Assembly: GCA_002377855.1 (NCBI GenBank)
Contig: DFQQ01000007.1
Coordinates: 11,880-34,526 of the forward strand
DNA: 22,647 nucleotides
Reading direction: 5' to 3'
Source: Acidovorax delafieldii
GTDB taxonomy: Bacteria; Pseudomonadota; Gammaproteobacteria; Burkholderiales; Burkholderiaceae_C
Shown here: positions 1 through 6,287 of the stretch, piece after piece
How positions within the stretch are numbered: the first letter of the stretch is position 1
Layout: each line of letters starts with the position of its first letter
Translations under genes and position numbers: made by a program
The notes under the pieces: generated by a model
Database searches by the model: none
What the model was told of the DNA's origin: nothing
What the model saw: only the letters and a program-made list of their open reading frames with translations

Positions 1-23
1 AAGGAGAAGGAGAAGGAGAAGGA
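1..23. repeat. Hexanucleotide tandem repeat (AAGGAG)n
   Basis: Almost four copies of AAGGAG run from the window edge. On the minus strand they encode alternating Ser-Pro in the linker of the putative lipoprotein. The six-base unit keeps the reading frame, so copy-number change would alter linker length rather than switch the gene off. Confidence 0.7.
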
Positions 24-304
24 CGTGGCGCCGGAGCAGGCGTGGGGACTGGGTTGGCCGTAGGGGTGGGCGCCGAGGGTACGGGGGCAGGCGCAGGCGC
101 AGGCAATGGGTTGATGGGTGACGCCGCCCCTTCCTCTCCGCCGCCGCATGCCGCCAGCGCGGCGCTGGCCATCAGGGCCGCCAGGGGCGTGTGCGATGAA
201 GCGCCGGACTGCGCATCCAAGCCAGTAGCCGCAGGCGCGGCAATGTAGCCCTCTTCCTCCTTTGCCGCTGCTGCATGCAAAGGCTCCTCGTAGGTTGTTG
301 TCAT
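1..304 (-). CDS. Putative lipoprotein, N-terminal part (gene runs off the left edge)
   Basis: An open minus-strand frame starts at an ATG (302-304) and stays open for 101 codons to the window edge. Residues 41-53 form a short hydrophobic stretch ending in L-A-A-C, followed by GGG, which resembles a lipobox with Cys53 as the lipidated residue. Then comes a long Pro/Ala/Ser-rich linker ending in S-P repeats. This suggests a lipid-anchored exported protein with a flexible tether before its main domain. The 40 residues before the hydrophobic segment are unusually long and acidic for a Sec signal peptide, and no clear ribosome binding site precedes the ATG. Large DUF1800-type proteins of Comamonadaceae can begin in this way, but the diagnostic part lies outside the window, so that assignment is only a guess. 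Coding on this strand is supported by the coherent lipobox-linker layout. Confidence 0.6.
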   Translation of the reverse strand, partial: MTTTYEEPLHAAAAKEEEGYIAAPAATGLDAQSGASSHTPLAALMASAALAACGGGEEGAASPINPLPAPAPAPVPSAPTPTANPVPTPAPAPRPSPSPSP

Positions 305-702
305 ATTGTGAGCAATCGTGGAAATGCGCTGAAAAGTGTAAGAAGCGCCGCTGTTTTATCGGTCGTGAATTTGTGAGCAATCGATACCGCTGTTACAAGC
401 GCACGCGTCTGTCGCTGCGGTGGGCGGGCTTGTGGGGTGTGTTACTTGCTCGAACTCATCAGGCGCTGGCCACGGTCTGCAAAAAGTGTTCCATCTGCGG
501 CCCGCACTGTGTGAAAAAGGCGTGACCACCTACAGGCGGCGGCCCGCGTCTGGCATTGCCGTAGGCCTGTGCTGACGGGTCATGGATCGCACGGACTACG
601 CCGCAAATCCTGGTTCTTTTCTACAGTGATTCCATCGCAGCAGCAGGTACCTCACGCATTTCGGGTGGGGGGCTGAGGCGAATTGGACAGAGGATGCGAA
701 CC
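305..702. other. Gene-free stretch between the lipoprotein and csbD-like genes
   Basis: No convincing gene is visible in these 398 bases. The region must hold the promoters of two divergent genes. A 13-base direct repeat (TTGTGAGCAATCG at 306-318 and 371-383) is its clearest structure. A Cys-rich plus-strand frame at 262-525 lacks a ribosome binding site and overlaps the lipoprotein start, so I do not call it. Confidence 0.5.
306..383. repeat. Pair of 13-bp direct repeats, possible operator sites
   Basis: TTGTGAGCAATCG occurs at 306-318 and again at 371-383, with starts 65 bases apart (roughly six helical turns). The first copy sits in a small palindrome, ATTG-TGAG-CAAT, and lies directly upstream of the minus-strand lipoprotein start at 304. 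Two identical sites in phase upstream of a gene suggest paired regulator binding. The regulator is unknown. Confidence 0.45.
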
Positions 703-921
703 ATGAACGAAGACACCATCAAGGGCAACTGGAAGCAATTCAAGGGCAACATGATCGAGCAGTGGGGCAAGCTCACTGACGACGACTTTGACGTGATCGA
801 CGGACGCCGCGAACAACTGCTCGGAAAGTTGCAGGAGCGCCAGGGCCTGGCGCGTGATGCAGCAGAAAAGCAGCTCAAGGAGTGGCATGCACGCTATCCC
901 GATTTCCGCTTCAACGATTGA
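703..921 (+). CDS. CsbD family stress-response protein
   Basis: This 72-residue acidic, hydrophilic protein begins MNEDTIKGNWKQFKGNM and has the G-x-x-K/Q-x-x-W-G-K-L pattern typical of the CsbD family (compare E. coli YjbJ). Family members are abundant small proteins induced by general stress or in stationary phase; their molecular role is not settled. Two in-frame ATGs exist at 694 and 703. I chose 703 because the purine-rich GGACAGAGG (685-693) is then spaced properly, whereas it would abut the ATG at 694. The gene is followed 74 bases later by a secreted Cys-repeat protein on the same strand, and the pair may share stress control. No transmembrane segment or signal peptide is present, so the protein should be cytoplasmic. 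Confidence 0.88.
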   Translation: MNEDTIKGNWKQFKGNMIEQWGKLTDDDFDVIDGRREQLLGKLQERQGLARDAAEKQLKEWHARYPDFRFND

Positions 922-995
922 TCTGTACCCGCTTCGGTGCATCTGTCGCCGCCCCACGTAATTACTTGAATCACTTGAATATTGAGGAGAAGACT

Positions 996-1577
996 ATGAA
1001 ATTCACACGCAATCTGATCGCCCTGTCGGCTGCCGCACTGATGGCCACCTCCGCATTTGCCATGGGCGCGCCCGAATACAAAGCGGCAAAAGACCAGATC
1101 TCGGCCGACTACAAGGCCAACAAGCAGAAGTGCGATGCCATGGAAGGTAACGCCAAGGATGTGTGCCAGAAGGAAGCCAAGGGCGCTGAGAAAGTTGCCA
1201 AGGCCGAACTGGATGCACAGTACAAACCCAGCGACAAGGCCTCTTACAAAGCCCGCGAAGCCAAGGCCGATGCTGACTACGAAGTGGCCAAGGAAAAGTG
1301 CGATGACCTGAGCGGCAACGCCAAGGATGTGTGCGTGAAGGATGCCAAGGCTGCCCACGTAAGCGCCAAGGAAAACGCCAAGATGGCCCGTGCCGCCGCC
1401 AAGCCCGCTGACACCTCCGCTGCAAAGCAGGCCGATGTGGCCGAAGCACGCAAGGACGCATCGGCGGAGAAGAACGAAGCCAATTACAAAGCCGCCAAGG
1501 AGCGCTGCGACGCCATGAGCGGTGACGCCAAGTCCAAGTGTGTGGACGACGCCAAGCGCATGCACGGCCAGAACTAA
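996..1577 (+). CDS. Secreted protein with three CX10C alpha-helical repeats, function unknown
   Basis: The product is a 193-residue Lys/Ala/Asp-rich protein with a signal peptide at residues 1-22 (hydrophobic core LIALSAAALMATSAFA), so it is probably periplasmic. Three copies of one unit follow: Y-x-x-(A/N)-K-(Q/E)-(K/R)-C-D-(A/D)-(M/L)-x-G-(N/D)-A-K-(D/S)-x-C. The Cys pairs are 46/57, 102/113 and 171/182, always ten residues apart, so each unit could form a helical hairpin closed by a disulfide. Similar Comamonadaceae proteins are usually called hypothetical or loosely TolA-like because of composition; I do not recognise a characterised family. The start is the ATG with GAGGAGA at 984-990 in front, not the longer open frame reaching back to 882. 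A strong terminator lies 16 bases after the stop. Its position behind the CsbD gene hints at an envelope-stress role, which is inference. Confidence 0.85.
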   Translation: MKFTRNLIALSAAALMATSAFAMGAPEYKAAKDQISADYKANKQKCDAMEGNAKDVCQKEAKGAEKVAKAELDAQYKPSDKASYKAREAKADADYEVAKEKCDDLSGNAKDVCVKDAKAAHVSAKENAKMARAAAKPADTSAAKQADVAEARKDASAEKNEANYKAAKERCDAMSGDAKSKCVDDAKRMHGQN

Positions 1578-1593
1578 GGCTGGGTGATTGATC

Positions 1594-1628
1594 AGCCCCC
1601 GTCCGGTTTTTACTGGCGGGGGCTTTTT
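1594..1628 (+). terminator. Intrinsic terminator of the CX10C-repeat gene
   Basis: AGCCCCCG (1594-1601) pairs with CGGGGGCT (1617-1624) around a 15-base loop, followed by a run of T. It lies just behind the stop at 1577 and should end the csbD-like/CX10C transcript. Confidence 0.9.
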
Positions 1629-1637
1629 GCTGCTAAG

Positions 1638-1672
1638 CGCCTTGCATCGAATTTGTTACTGGATGCAAGGCG
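1638..1672. repeat. Perfect 11-bp inverted repeat
   Basis: CGCCTTGCATC (1638-1648) and its exact complement GATGCAAGGCG (1662-1672) enclose 13 bases. There is no T-run, so it is not an ordinary terminator. It sits between the preceding terminator and the hemerythrin gene and could be an operator or an mRNA hairpin in that gene's leader. Confidence 0.75.
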
Positions 1673-1756
1673 GCGGTACGAGCCCCTGATGTGGGTCAAA
1701 ACCCCAGGCCTTGTTCTGCCTAAGCTGCCGTTTTTGTCATGCAACGAGGAACAAAA

Positions 1757-2263
1757 ATGGCTGCACTGGAATGGTCTGACGCGCTCGCGCTGGATTTGCC
1801 CCTGATGGACGACACCCACCGCGAATTCGTAGACCTGCTGGCGCAAGTGGAGCAAGCCGACGATGCCACCGTGGTGCAGCGGTGGCAGGCACTGGTAGAT
1901 CACACCGAAGGCCACTTTGGCCAGGAGGACGAGTGGATGCTGGCCACCCGGTTTGCCTCCGGCAATTGCCACACCACCCAGCACAAAATAGTTCTTCAGG
2001 TCATGCGCGAAGGGATTGCGCGTGCAGAGCAGGGCGATCTTCAGCCCATCCGCATCATGACGGGCGAGTTGGCTCAGTGGTTCCCCCATCACGCGCAGAT
2101 GATGGACGCCTCCCTGGCCCTGCATCTGCGCCGTGTGGGGTTTGACCCAGCCACTGGCGTGGTGCATGCCCCGGATGCCTTGCCCGGCGAGCTGATCCAG
2201 GGCTGCGGCAGCGCCAACAGCTGCACTGACCACGCCACGCCCGAGCCAGCCGAAGTTGCTTGA
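1757..2263 (+). CDS. Bacteriohemerythrin (non-haem di-iron, O2-binding)
   Basis: This 168-residue single-domain hemerythrin binds O2 reversibly at a di-iron centre; bacterial members act in oxygen sensing, storage or delivery. The iron ligands are visible in order: His21 (DDTHREF), His53 and Glu57 (HFGQE), His72 and His76 (HTTQH), and His112 with Asp117 (HAQMMD). The domain ends near residue 130. A tail of about 40 residues contains two Cys (CGSANSC) and is not needed for the fold. I chose the ATG at 1757 over the in-frame ATG at 1739 because ACGAGGA (1744-1750) is then a well-placed ribosome binding site. The gene stands alone, after a terminator and an 11-bp inverted repeat, and before a dispersed repeat copy. 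No partner signalling domain is fused to it, which favours O2 binding or delivery over direct sensing. Confidence 0.93.
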   Translation: MAALEWSDALALDLPLMDDTHREFVDLLAQVEQADDATVVQRWQALVDHTEGHFGQEDEWMLATRFASGNCHTTQHKIVLQVMREGIARAEQGDLQPIRIMTGELAQWFPHHAQMMDASLALHLRRVGFDPATGVVHAPDALPGELIQGCGSANSCTDHATPEPAEVA

Positions 2264-2553
2264 ACAGGCGGCATCCCTAAGTTTGCTATCAATACGCTAG
2301 CTATTTGCGCCGCAACGGCGGGCGCTAAGGGCCATCCGCACGAATAGTGCGGTAAGTGGGGCACCGCAGACCGCCCGACTCCGCAGAGGCACACGGCGCG
2401 GTGATTCGTACAGGGTCCCTCGGGTGTGAAATCACCTGGATTCAGTGGCTTAGCGCCCAACGAACATCCCTGCGGTCACAGGTCAGCAATGGCGCTGGTC
2501 AAGAAACGCGCCCCGCTGCGCCTGACGGGCGGCCAGCGGGTCGTCTCTGAACG
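2264..2553. other. Convergent intergenic region with repeat and hairpin
   Basis: The region lies between the plus-strand hemerythrin gene and the minus-strand ORF downstream of creD. It holds a degenerate copy of the dispersed palindromic repeat (2284-2328) and a perfect 6-bp hairpin, CCGCAC (2336-2341) with GTGCGG (2347-2352). Neither has a strong T-run. No gene is supported here. Confidence 0.55.
2284..2328 (+). repeat. Dispersed palindromic repeat, copy A (degenerate)
   Basis: This copy shows the module order CTATC...GCTAGCTAT followed by GCGCC...GGCGC, as in copy B but more diverged. It begins 20 bases after the hemerythrin stop. Confidence 0.6.
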
Positions 2554-2907
2554 CTAGCGGGGCAGCAGCATCCCGGCCATCCACCAAGACAGCTCGCGCA
2601 GCGCGCGGCGCAGGGGCGGCGTTGTGGGTTGGCGGTAGGCGCTGCGCAGCACGGCCTGCTTGGCGGTGTGCAAGGCCTGCCGGTCCCGCGTGCGCAGGGC
2701 CTCTTGCAGACTGCGGCGATAGCGCCCGACCTGCCGGGCCTCAGCGGCAGACAAGGCTGGCAAAGCGCGCGATGCCCCTGAATGCCCCTGCCCCCAGCGA
2801 TGAGAGGCCACGGGCCCCACCATCCCAGAAGGCATTGCGCCGAGGCAACCTGGGGGCACGCCGGGCGGGCGCGGCACCGGTCCGGGTGCGCAGAACAAGC
2901 CGCTCAT
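2554..2907 (-). CDS. Small hypothetical protein translationally coupled to creD
   Basis: A 117-residue frame whose ATG overlaps the creD stop in an ATGA arrangement, so ribosomes finishing creD could restart directly here. The N-terminal half is rich in Pro and Gly. The C-terminal half (from about residue 57) is Arg/Ala/Leu-rich and probably helical, ending in a Trp-Trp hydrophobic patch (ELSWWMAGMLLP). I recognise no domain, signal peptide or catalytic motif. The same open frame continues upstream inside creD, but that part is a shadow of creD. Support comes from the exact stop-start overlap, the shared strand and the lack of any other gene here. It could be a small CreD partner or accessory protein, but its function is unknown and it might not be expressed. 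Confidence 0.5.
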   Translation of the reverse strand: MSGLFCAPGPVPRPPGVPPGCLGAMPSGMVGPVASHRWGQGHSGASRALPALSAAEARQVGRYRRSLQEALRTRDRQALHTAKQAVLRSAYRQPTTPPLRRALRELSWWMAGMLLPR

Positions 2908-4322
2908 GGCGCATCCTTGTGCGCTGCGGGCGGGGCGGGGCTGTCGGCACGCTGCGTTGCCAAGCCGTACCAGTTCACCTTGCGGGTCAGCACCATCACG
3001 GCGGTCAGCACCAGGAAGAGCGCTACCGAGCCAACGGCCAGCGCGGTTTGTTCCAGCTGCAGCAGCACGTACAGCAAGCCATACAGCAGGGCAACGCCCG
3101 CAGCCAGGGGCAATCCCCGCGCCAGCCCCCCCAGCATGTGGCTGGCGTAATAGCCCAGCAGCACCACGCAGGCCGTGGCCGCAGCGAGGTACGACCAGCC
3201 AAAAGCCAGGTGCTCTGACAGGCTCACCAGCAGCAGGAAGAAGCTGCACAGCGCGGCCCCTACCAGCAGGTACTGCACGGGGTGCACCCGCAGTCGTTTC
3301 ATCAACTCGAACAGTCCCACCGCGACAAAAGTCAGTGCAATGAACAGCAGGCCGTACTTGGTGGCGCGGTCTGCCAAGGTGTAGGGGTTGACCGGGTCAA
3401 CGAAGGCGATGCTGAAACTGTCGGCGCAGTCACGCGGTGTGGTGCCGGCGGGCGTGTAATCGCTGAGGCTCGCGTCGTGGCTGCCTGCACAAATGCGGCG
3501 ACCGCCCAGCACGTCCTGTTGGGCGGTAGTGGCCAGTGATGACAGACGCCACTGCGCAGTGAACCCCTCCGGCCCCCAGGTGCGCTCTGACGGAAGAAAG
3601 CGGCCGGTGAACGACGGGTGGGGCCAGGTGCCGGTCATCTTCACCTCGGTGTTGCCACCCAGGGGCACGATGGCCAGGCGCTCGGTGCCCACCAGTTCCA
3701 GGTCCAGTGCCAGGGTCATGGGCTGCGCCTGGCCGCGCACGGCCTCGGGCAGCACCGCGTGCAAGCCCCGACTGTACGTGGGGTGGAAGGTGCCGGGCTT
3801 GAGCGCCAGCGCTTGATCGCCCAGCGATACCTGGGCCGTGCGGATGCCGCGCGCATCGCCCACCGCCAGCATCACGATGGGAGCGCCGCACTGCAGGCGC
3901 GAACCCTTGACGGTGCTGTGCGCCTGCAAGCCCGACAGCGCAGCCCACTGGGCGGTGACGTGCGCCTTCAGGCTGAAGGTGTTGACCTTGTGCAAGCCGC
4001 GTGCGCGCTCTTCCATGCCGACGCTGGAGCGCACTTGCAGTTGGTCGGGCATGGCGGTGAGCAGGAACTCGCGCCGCTGCTCGGTGGTGCGGCGCTCCTC
4101 GCCCTTGCCCGACTCCACATCCCAGGTTTCCACGCAGGCGCTGTGGATCATGGGGCCCATCAGCGTTTGCGGGCCTGCCAGGCTTTCTGCCACGCTCTGG
4201 GCGGTGAGCGTGCGGTAACGCTGGCGGTCGCGCACCACGTCTTCAATCTGTGCCAGGCCTACCAGCAACAGCACAAAAACGGCGGCCAGCGCGGCCAGTT
4301 TGGTGATCAGCGGGTGTTTCAA
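2904..4322 (-). CDS. creD: Inner-membrane protein CreD
   Basis: A 472-residue member of the CreD (Cet) family, close to the 450 residues of E. coli CreD. One transmembrane helix lies near residues 8-24, then a large periplasmic region (about 28-320), then five helices near 323-340, 350-368, 376-394, 401-421 and 426-446 and a short Pro/Ala-rich tail. CreD is the main effector of the CreBC regulon: its over-expression gives colicin tolerance, and it affects envelope integrity and beta-lactam response in Aeromonas and Pseudomonas. The start is a TTG preceded by a near-ideal AAGGAGGAG ribosome site; the next in-frame ATG (Met56) would delete the first helix. The gene is separated from creC by 344 bases that contain a perfect CreB tag, so it probably has its own CreB-dependent promoter. 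A small ORF overlaps its stop. Confidence 0.95.
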   Translation of the reverse strand: MKHPLITKLAALAAVFVLLLVGLAQIEDVVRDRQRYRTLTAQSVAESLAGPQTLMGPMIHSACVETWDVESGKGEERRTTEQRREFLLTAMPDQLQVRSSVGMEERARGLHKVNTFSLKAHVTAQWAALSGLQAHSTVKGSRLQCGAPIVMLAVGDARGIRTAQVSLGDQALALKPGTFHPTYSRGLHAVLPEAVRGQAQPMTLALDLELVGTERLAIVPLGGNTEVKMTGTWPHPSFTGRFLPSERTWGPEGFTAQWRLSSLATTAQQDVLGGRRICAGSHDASLSDYTPAGTTPRDCADSFSIAFVDPVNPYTLADRATKYGLLFIALTFVAVGLFELMKRLRVHPVQYLLVGAALCSFFLLLVSLSEHLAFGWSYLAAATACVVLLGYYASHMLGGLARGLPLAAGVALLYGLLYVLLQLEQTALAVGSVALFLVLTAVMVLTRKVNWYGLATQRADSPAPPAAHKDAP

Positions 4323-4326
4323 AAGA

Positions 4327-4335
4327 CTCCTCCTT
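4327..4335 (-). promoter_or_regulatory. Strong ribosome binding site fixing the TTG start of creD
   Basis: On the minus strand, AAGGAGGAG lies four bases before the TTG at 4322-4320. This near-consensus site justifies a TTG start and suggests efficient translation once transcription is induced. Confidence 0.8.
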
Positions 4336-4387
4336 GGGTAAATGTGGAGCGAGTGTTGAACCCGGCGGTGATGCGGCGATGAGGTTT

Positions 4388-4403
4388 GTGAAGTGTGGGT
4401 GAA
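4388..4403 (-). promoter_or_regulatory. CreB binding site (cre-tag) upstream of creD
   Basis: The minus strand reads TTCAC-CCACAC-TTCAC, a perfect match to the CreB recognition tag TTCAC-N6-TTCAC known from E. coli and Aeromonas. It lies 66 bases upstream of the creD start, a suitable place for an activator. With creB and creC in the same cluster this is strong evidence for conserved CreB control of creD. Confidence 0.85.
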
Positions 4404-4450
4404 GTGACGGCGGCTGTTGTTTTGAAGGCGGCATCGAGCCTGCGCGAGCC

Positions 4451-4468
4451 GTGACGCAAAACCGTCAC
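4451..4468. repeat. Inverted repeat GTGACG-N6-CGTCAC in the creD/small ORF divergent region
   Basis: GTGACG (4451-4456) and CGTCAC (4463-4468) form a perfect 6-bp dyad 50 bases upstream of the plus-strand small ORF and 48 bases from the cre-tag. It could be an operator for a second regulator or a leader hairpin of the small ORF. Confidence 0.5.
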
Positions 4469-4517
4469 ATGCCAGCGATAGCCTTCAGATGTAACCAACC
4501 CCTACCAAAAGGCACCC

Positions 4518-4661
4518 ATGTTTTCGAAACTCTTCGGTTGGACGAACCTGATGGATGCGCTGCTGGACGACCTGTTTGACGAGCGGCGCTGGGGATTGGA
4601 CCTGCCCGGCCAGGACTGCCTTTGCTCTGACGAGTGGCTTGCCCTGGCCGCGCAAGACTGA
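4518..4661 (+). CDS. Candidate small protein (47 aa) divergent from creD
   Basis: An ATG with AAAAGG at 4507-4512 in front opens a 47-residue frame ending at TGA 4659-4661. The protein begins MFSKLFGWTNLMDALLDDLF, is strongly acidic and looks amphipathic in its first 20 residues, with a C-x-C near residue 34. About 70 percent of its codons end in G or C, consistent with real coding in this genome. It sits between creC (stop 4667, converging) and creD (start 4322, diverging), so it would share the divergent control region with the cre-tag. I know no homologue. Against it: the length is short and no clear promoter is visible. It may be a small membrane-associated regulator of the Cre system, but that is speculation. 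Confidence 0.42.
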   Translation: MFSKLFGWTNLMDALLDDLFDERRWGLDLPGQDCLCSDEWLALAAQD

Positions 4662-4666
4662 GGACA

Positions 4667-6112
4667 TCAACCACGCAGCTCGAGCACCACCCGCAGGCCG
4701 GGCCCGGTGTTGTGCACCAGCATGTGACCGCCGTGCAGCAGCATCACGCGCTGCACAATCGCCAGCCCCAGGCCGGAGCCACTGCGCTCGCCACCCGGCC
4801 GCGCGGTGGTGAAGAAGCGCTCGCCCAGGCGCGGCAGCGCGTAGTCGGGCACGCCGGGGCCTTCGTCCTGCACGGCCACCGTGGCACCCTCCAGTTCCAC
4901 CCGCACCGTGCTGCCTGCCGGCGCAAAGTCAATGGCGTTGTCCAGCAGGTTGCCAATGGCCAGGGTGATGAGTTCGGCCTCCCACGCGCCGCTGTGGCCC
5001 GATCCGGTGAGCGTGATGGCAATGCCGCGCTGCGCTGCCCGGCCCTGCGTGTGGGCGATGGCGGCGGCGGCGCAGTCGTGCAGCGCCACGGGGGCGCTGC
5101 CCTCGGCGTGCTGGCGCTGCTCCAGCTTGCTCAGCTCCAGCAGCCGGTCAATCAGCCGCTGTAGGCGTTCACTTTGCTGAACCACCTGCGTGGCAAATTC
5201 CGCGCGGTCTGCGGCGGGCAGCTCGTCTTGCAGCAGCTCGCCCGCGCCGCGGATGGCGGCCACGGGGCTTTTGAGTTCGTGCGTGAGGGCGCGCACGTAG
5301 CCTTCGATGTAGTCGCGCCCTTCCAGCCGCGCCCGCATGCGGTCCATGGCGCGGGCCAGGTCGCCCAGCTCGCCCGGCACCTGTGGCACGGCCAGAGGCT
5401 GGGCGGGCAGGGCGCGGTGTTCGCTGTCGGCCGGGCCTTGCACGCTCAGGGCGTAGTCGCGCAGGCGGCGCACGTTCCACACCATCCACAGCGTCACGCC
5501 CACGCCCACGGCGGCTGACAAGGCCAGCAGCAGCAGCCCGCCCATGAACACCTTGCGCTCGGCCCGGTCGATGAAGCGCTGCACGGTGCGCGTGGGCTTG
5601 GCCACCGTCAGCACCCCGGCAATGCGCTCGTCCACGTAGATGGGCGCAGCCACATGCATCACGCCGCTGGTGTCGTCGCCCGCCACCTCGCGGGTGGAGC
5701 GGGCACCGTACTCGCCGCGCAGTGTGCGGGCCACGTCGCGCCACTGCGAATAGTCGGCCCCCACGGCCTGGTTGTCAGAGTCGAACAGCACGCGGCCCTG
5801 GTGGTCGGTGACGTAGATGCGGTAGTCGAGCGACTGCTTGGCAAAGCCCCAGATGCCCGCATCAATCGGCCGCGTGGCGTAGTGCCGCACGCGCTGGGCA
5901 AAACGGCTTTGGCTCGCGTCGCGCGCCAGCTGGCCACTGGCCAGGTCATCGCTGGCCAGCTCGGCCAGGAGGTTAGCGGTGTCCACCATCATGTCTTCCA
6001 TCACCTCCCGCACGCTGGGCTTGATCTCGGCCATGAACACGCGCAGCACGAAGAACGCGGCAATGCCGTTGATGAGGAAGAAGGCGAACAGCAGGCGGAT
6101 GCCCAGGCGCAT
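4667..6112 (-). CDS. creC: Sensor histidine kinase CreC
   Basis: A 481-residue sensor kinase (E. coli CreC has 474). Transmembrane helices near residues 5-25 and 189-211 flank a periplasmic sensor domain. A HAMP-like linker (about 212-265) leads to the HisKA domain with phospho-accepting His278 in the H-box THELKSP. The ATPase domain shows the N box (Asn388 and Asn392, GNLLDNA), G1 (DEGPG, 416-420) and G2 (GSGLGL, 445-450). It autophosphorylates and passes phosphate to CreB; in enterobacteria the pair responds to carbon metabolism and, in other genera, to beta-lactams. The gene follows creB after 175 bases that hold two repeat elements, so it is not tightly coupled as in compact operons. The possible ribosome site (AAAGG) lies rather far, about 12 bases, from the ATG. 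All catalytic motifs are intact. Confidence 0.95.
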   Translation of the reverse strand: MRLGIRLLFAFFLINGIAAFFVLRVFMAEIKPSVREVMEDMMVDTANLLAELASDDLASGQLARDASQSRFAQRVRHYATRPIDAGIWGFAKQSLDYRIYVTDHQGRVLFDSDNQAVGADYSQWRDVARTLRGEYGARSTREVAGDDTSGVMHVAAPIYVDERIAGVLTVAKPTRTVQRFIDRAERKVFMGGLLLLALSAAVGVGVTLWMVWNVRRLRDYALSVQGPADSEHRALPAQPLAVPQVPGELGDLARAMDRMRARLEGRDYIEGYVRALTHELKSPVAAIRGAGELLQDELPAADRAEFATQVVQQSERLQRLIDRLLELSKLEQRQHAEGSAPVALHDCAAAAIAHTQGRAAQRGIAITLTGSGHSGAWEAELITLAIGNLLDNAIDFAPAGSTVRVELEGATVAVQDEGPGVPDYALPRLGERFFTTARPGGERSGSGLGLAIVQRVMLLHGGHMLVHNTGPGLRVVLELRG

Positions 6113-6128
6113 GGGTTACGCAGCCTTT

Positions 6129-6182
6129 CTATCAAAATGATAGCTGCCTGCGCTTTTTGAATAAGCGTTGGAGGCAATTTTT
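6129..6182 (+). repeat. Dispersed palindromic repeat, copy B (best preserved)
   Basis: CTATCAAAATGATAG (6129-6143) is followed by a GCGCTT...AAGCG hairpin and GAGGCAATTTT. It lies 17 bases upstream of the creC start, within the creB-creC gap. It looks like the fullest copy in the window. Confidence 0.85.
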
Positions 6183-6216
6183 ATCCACATTTCCGCAGCC
6201 TGTGGGCATGCCTCTC

Positions 6217-6246
6217 CCACCCGTTCGGGCTGAGCCTGTCGAAGCC
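6217..6246 (+). repeat. REP-like element, single arm
   Basis: The 30 bases contain CCGTTCGGGCTGAGCCTGTC followed by GAAGCC. They match exactly the complement of the arm at 16944-16973. This is the widespread REP-type motif seen in many proteobacteria. It lies in the creB-creC gap. Confidence 0.85.
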
Positions 6247-6287
6247 GGGGCGTTGCCTGTGCGTCACCCTGACATGGGGCAGGGGCT

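Noticed and set aside
262..525. Cys-rich 87-residue plus-strand frame
   Set aside because: It has no ribosome site, overlaps the start of the minus-strand lipoprotein gene and shows no family pattern; the cysteines probably reflect TGT/TGC-rich DNA.
2489..2557. 22-residue plus-strand frame beginning MALVKKRAPLRL
   Set aside because: It is very short, has no ribosome site and overlaps the end of the opposite-strand ORF; it could be chance or a remnant.
4667..6112. Long plus-strand frames antisense to creC, marC, the chemoreceptor and hemB
   Set aside because: High-GC genes leave the opposite frame open; these frames have His/Gln/Arg-rich nonsense composition and no ribosome sites.
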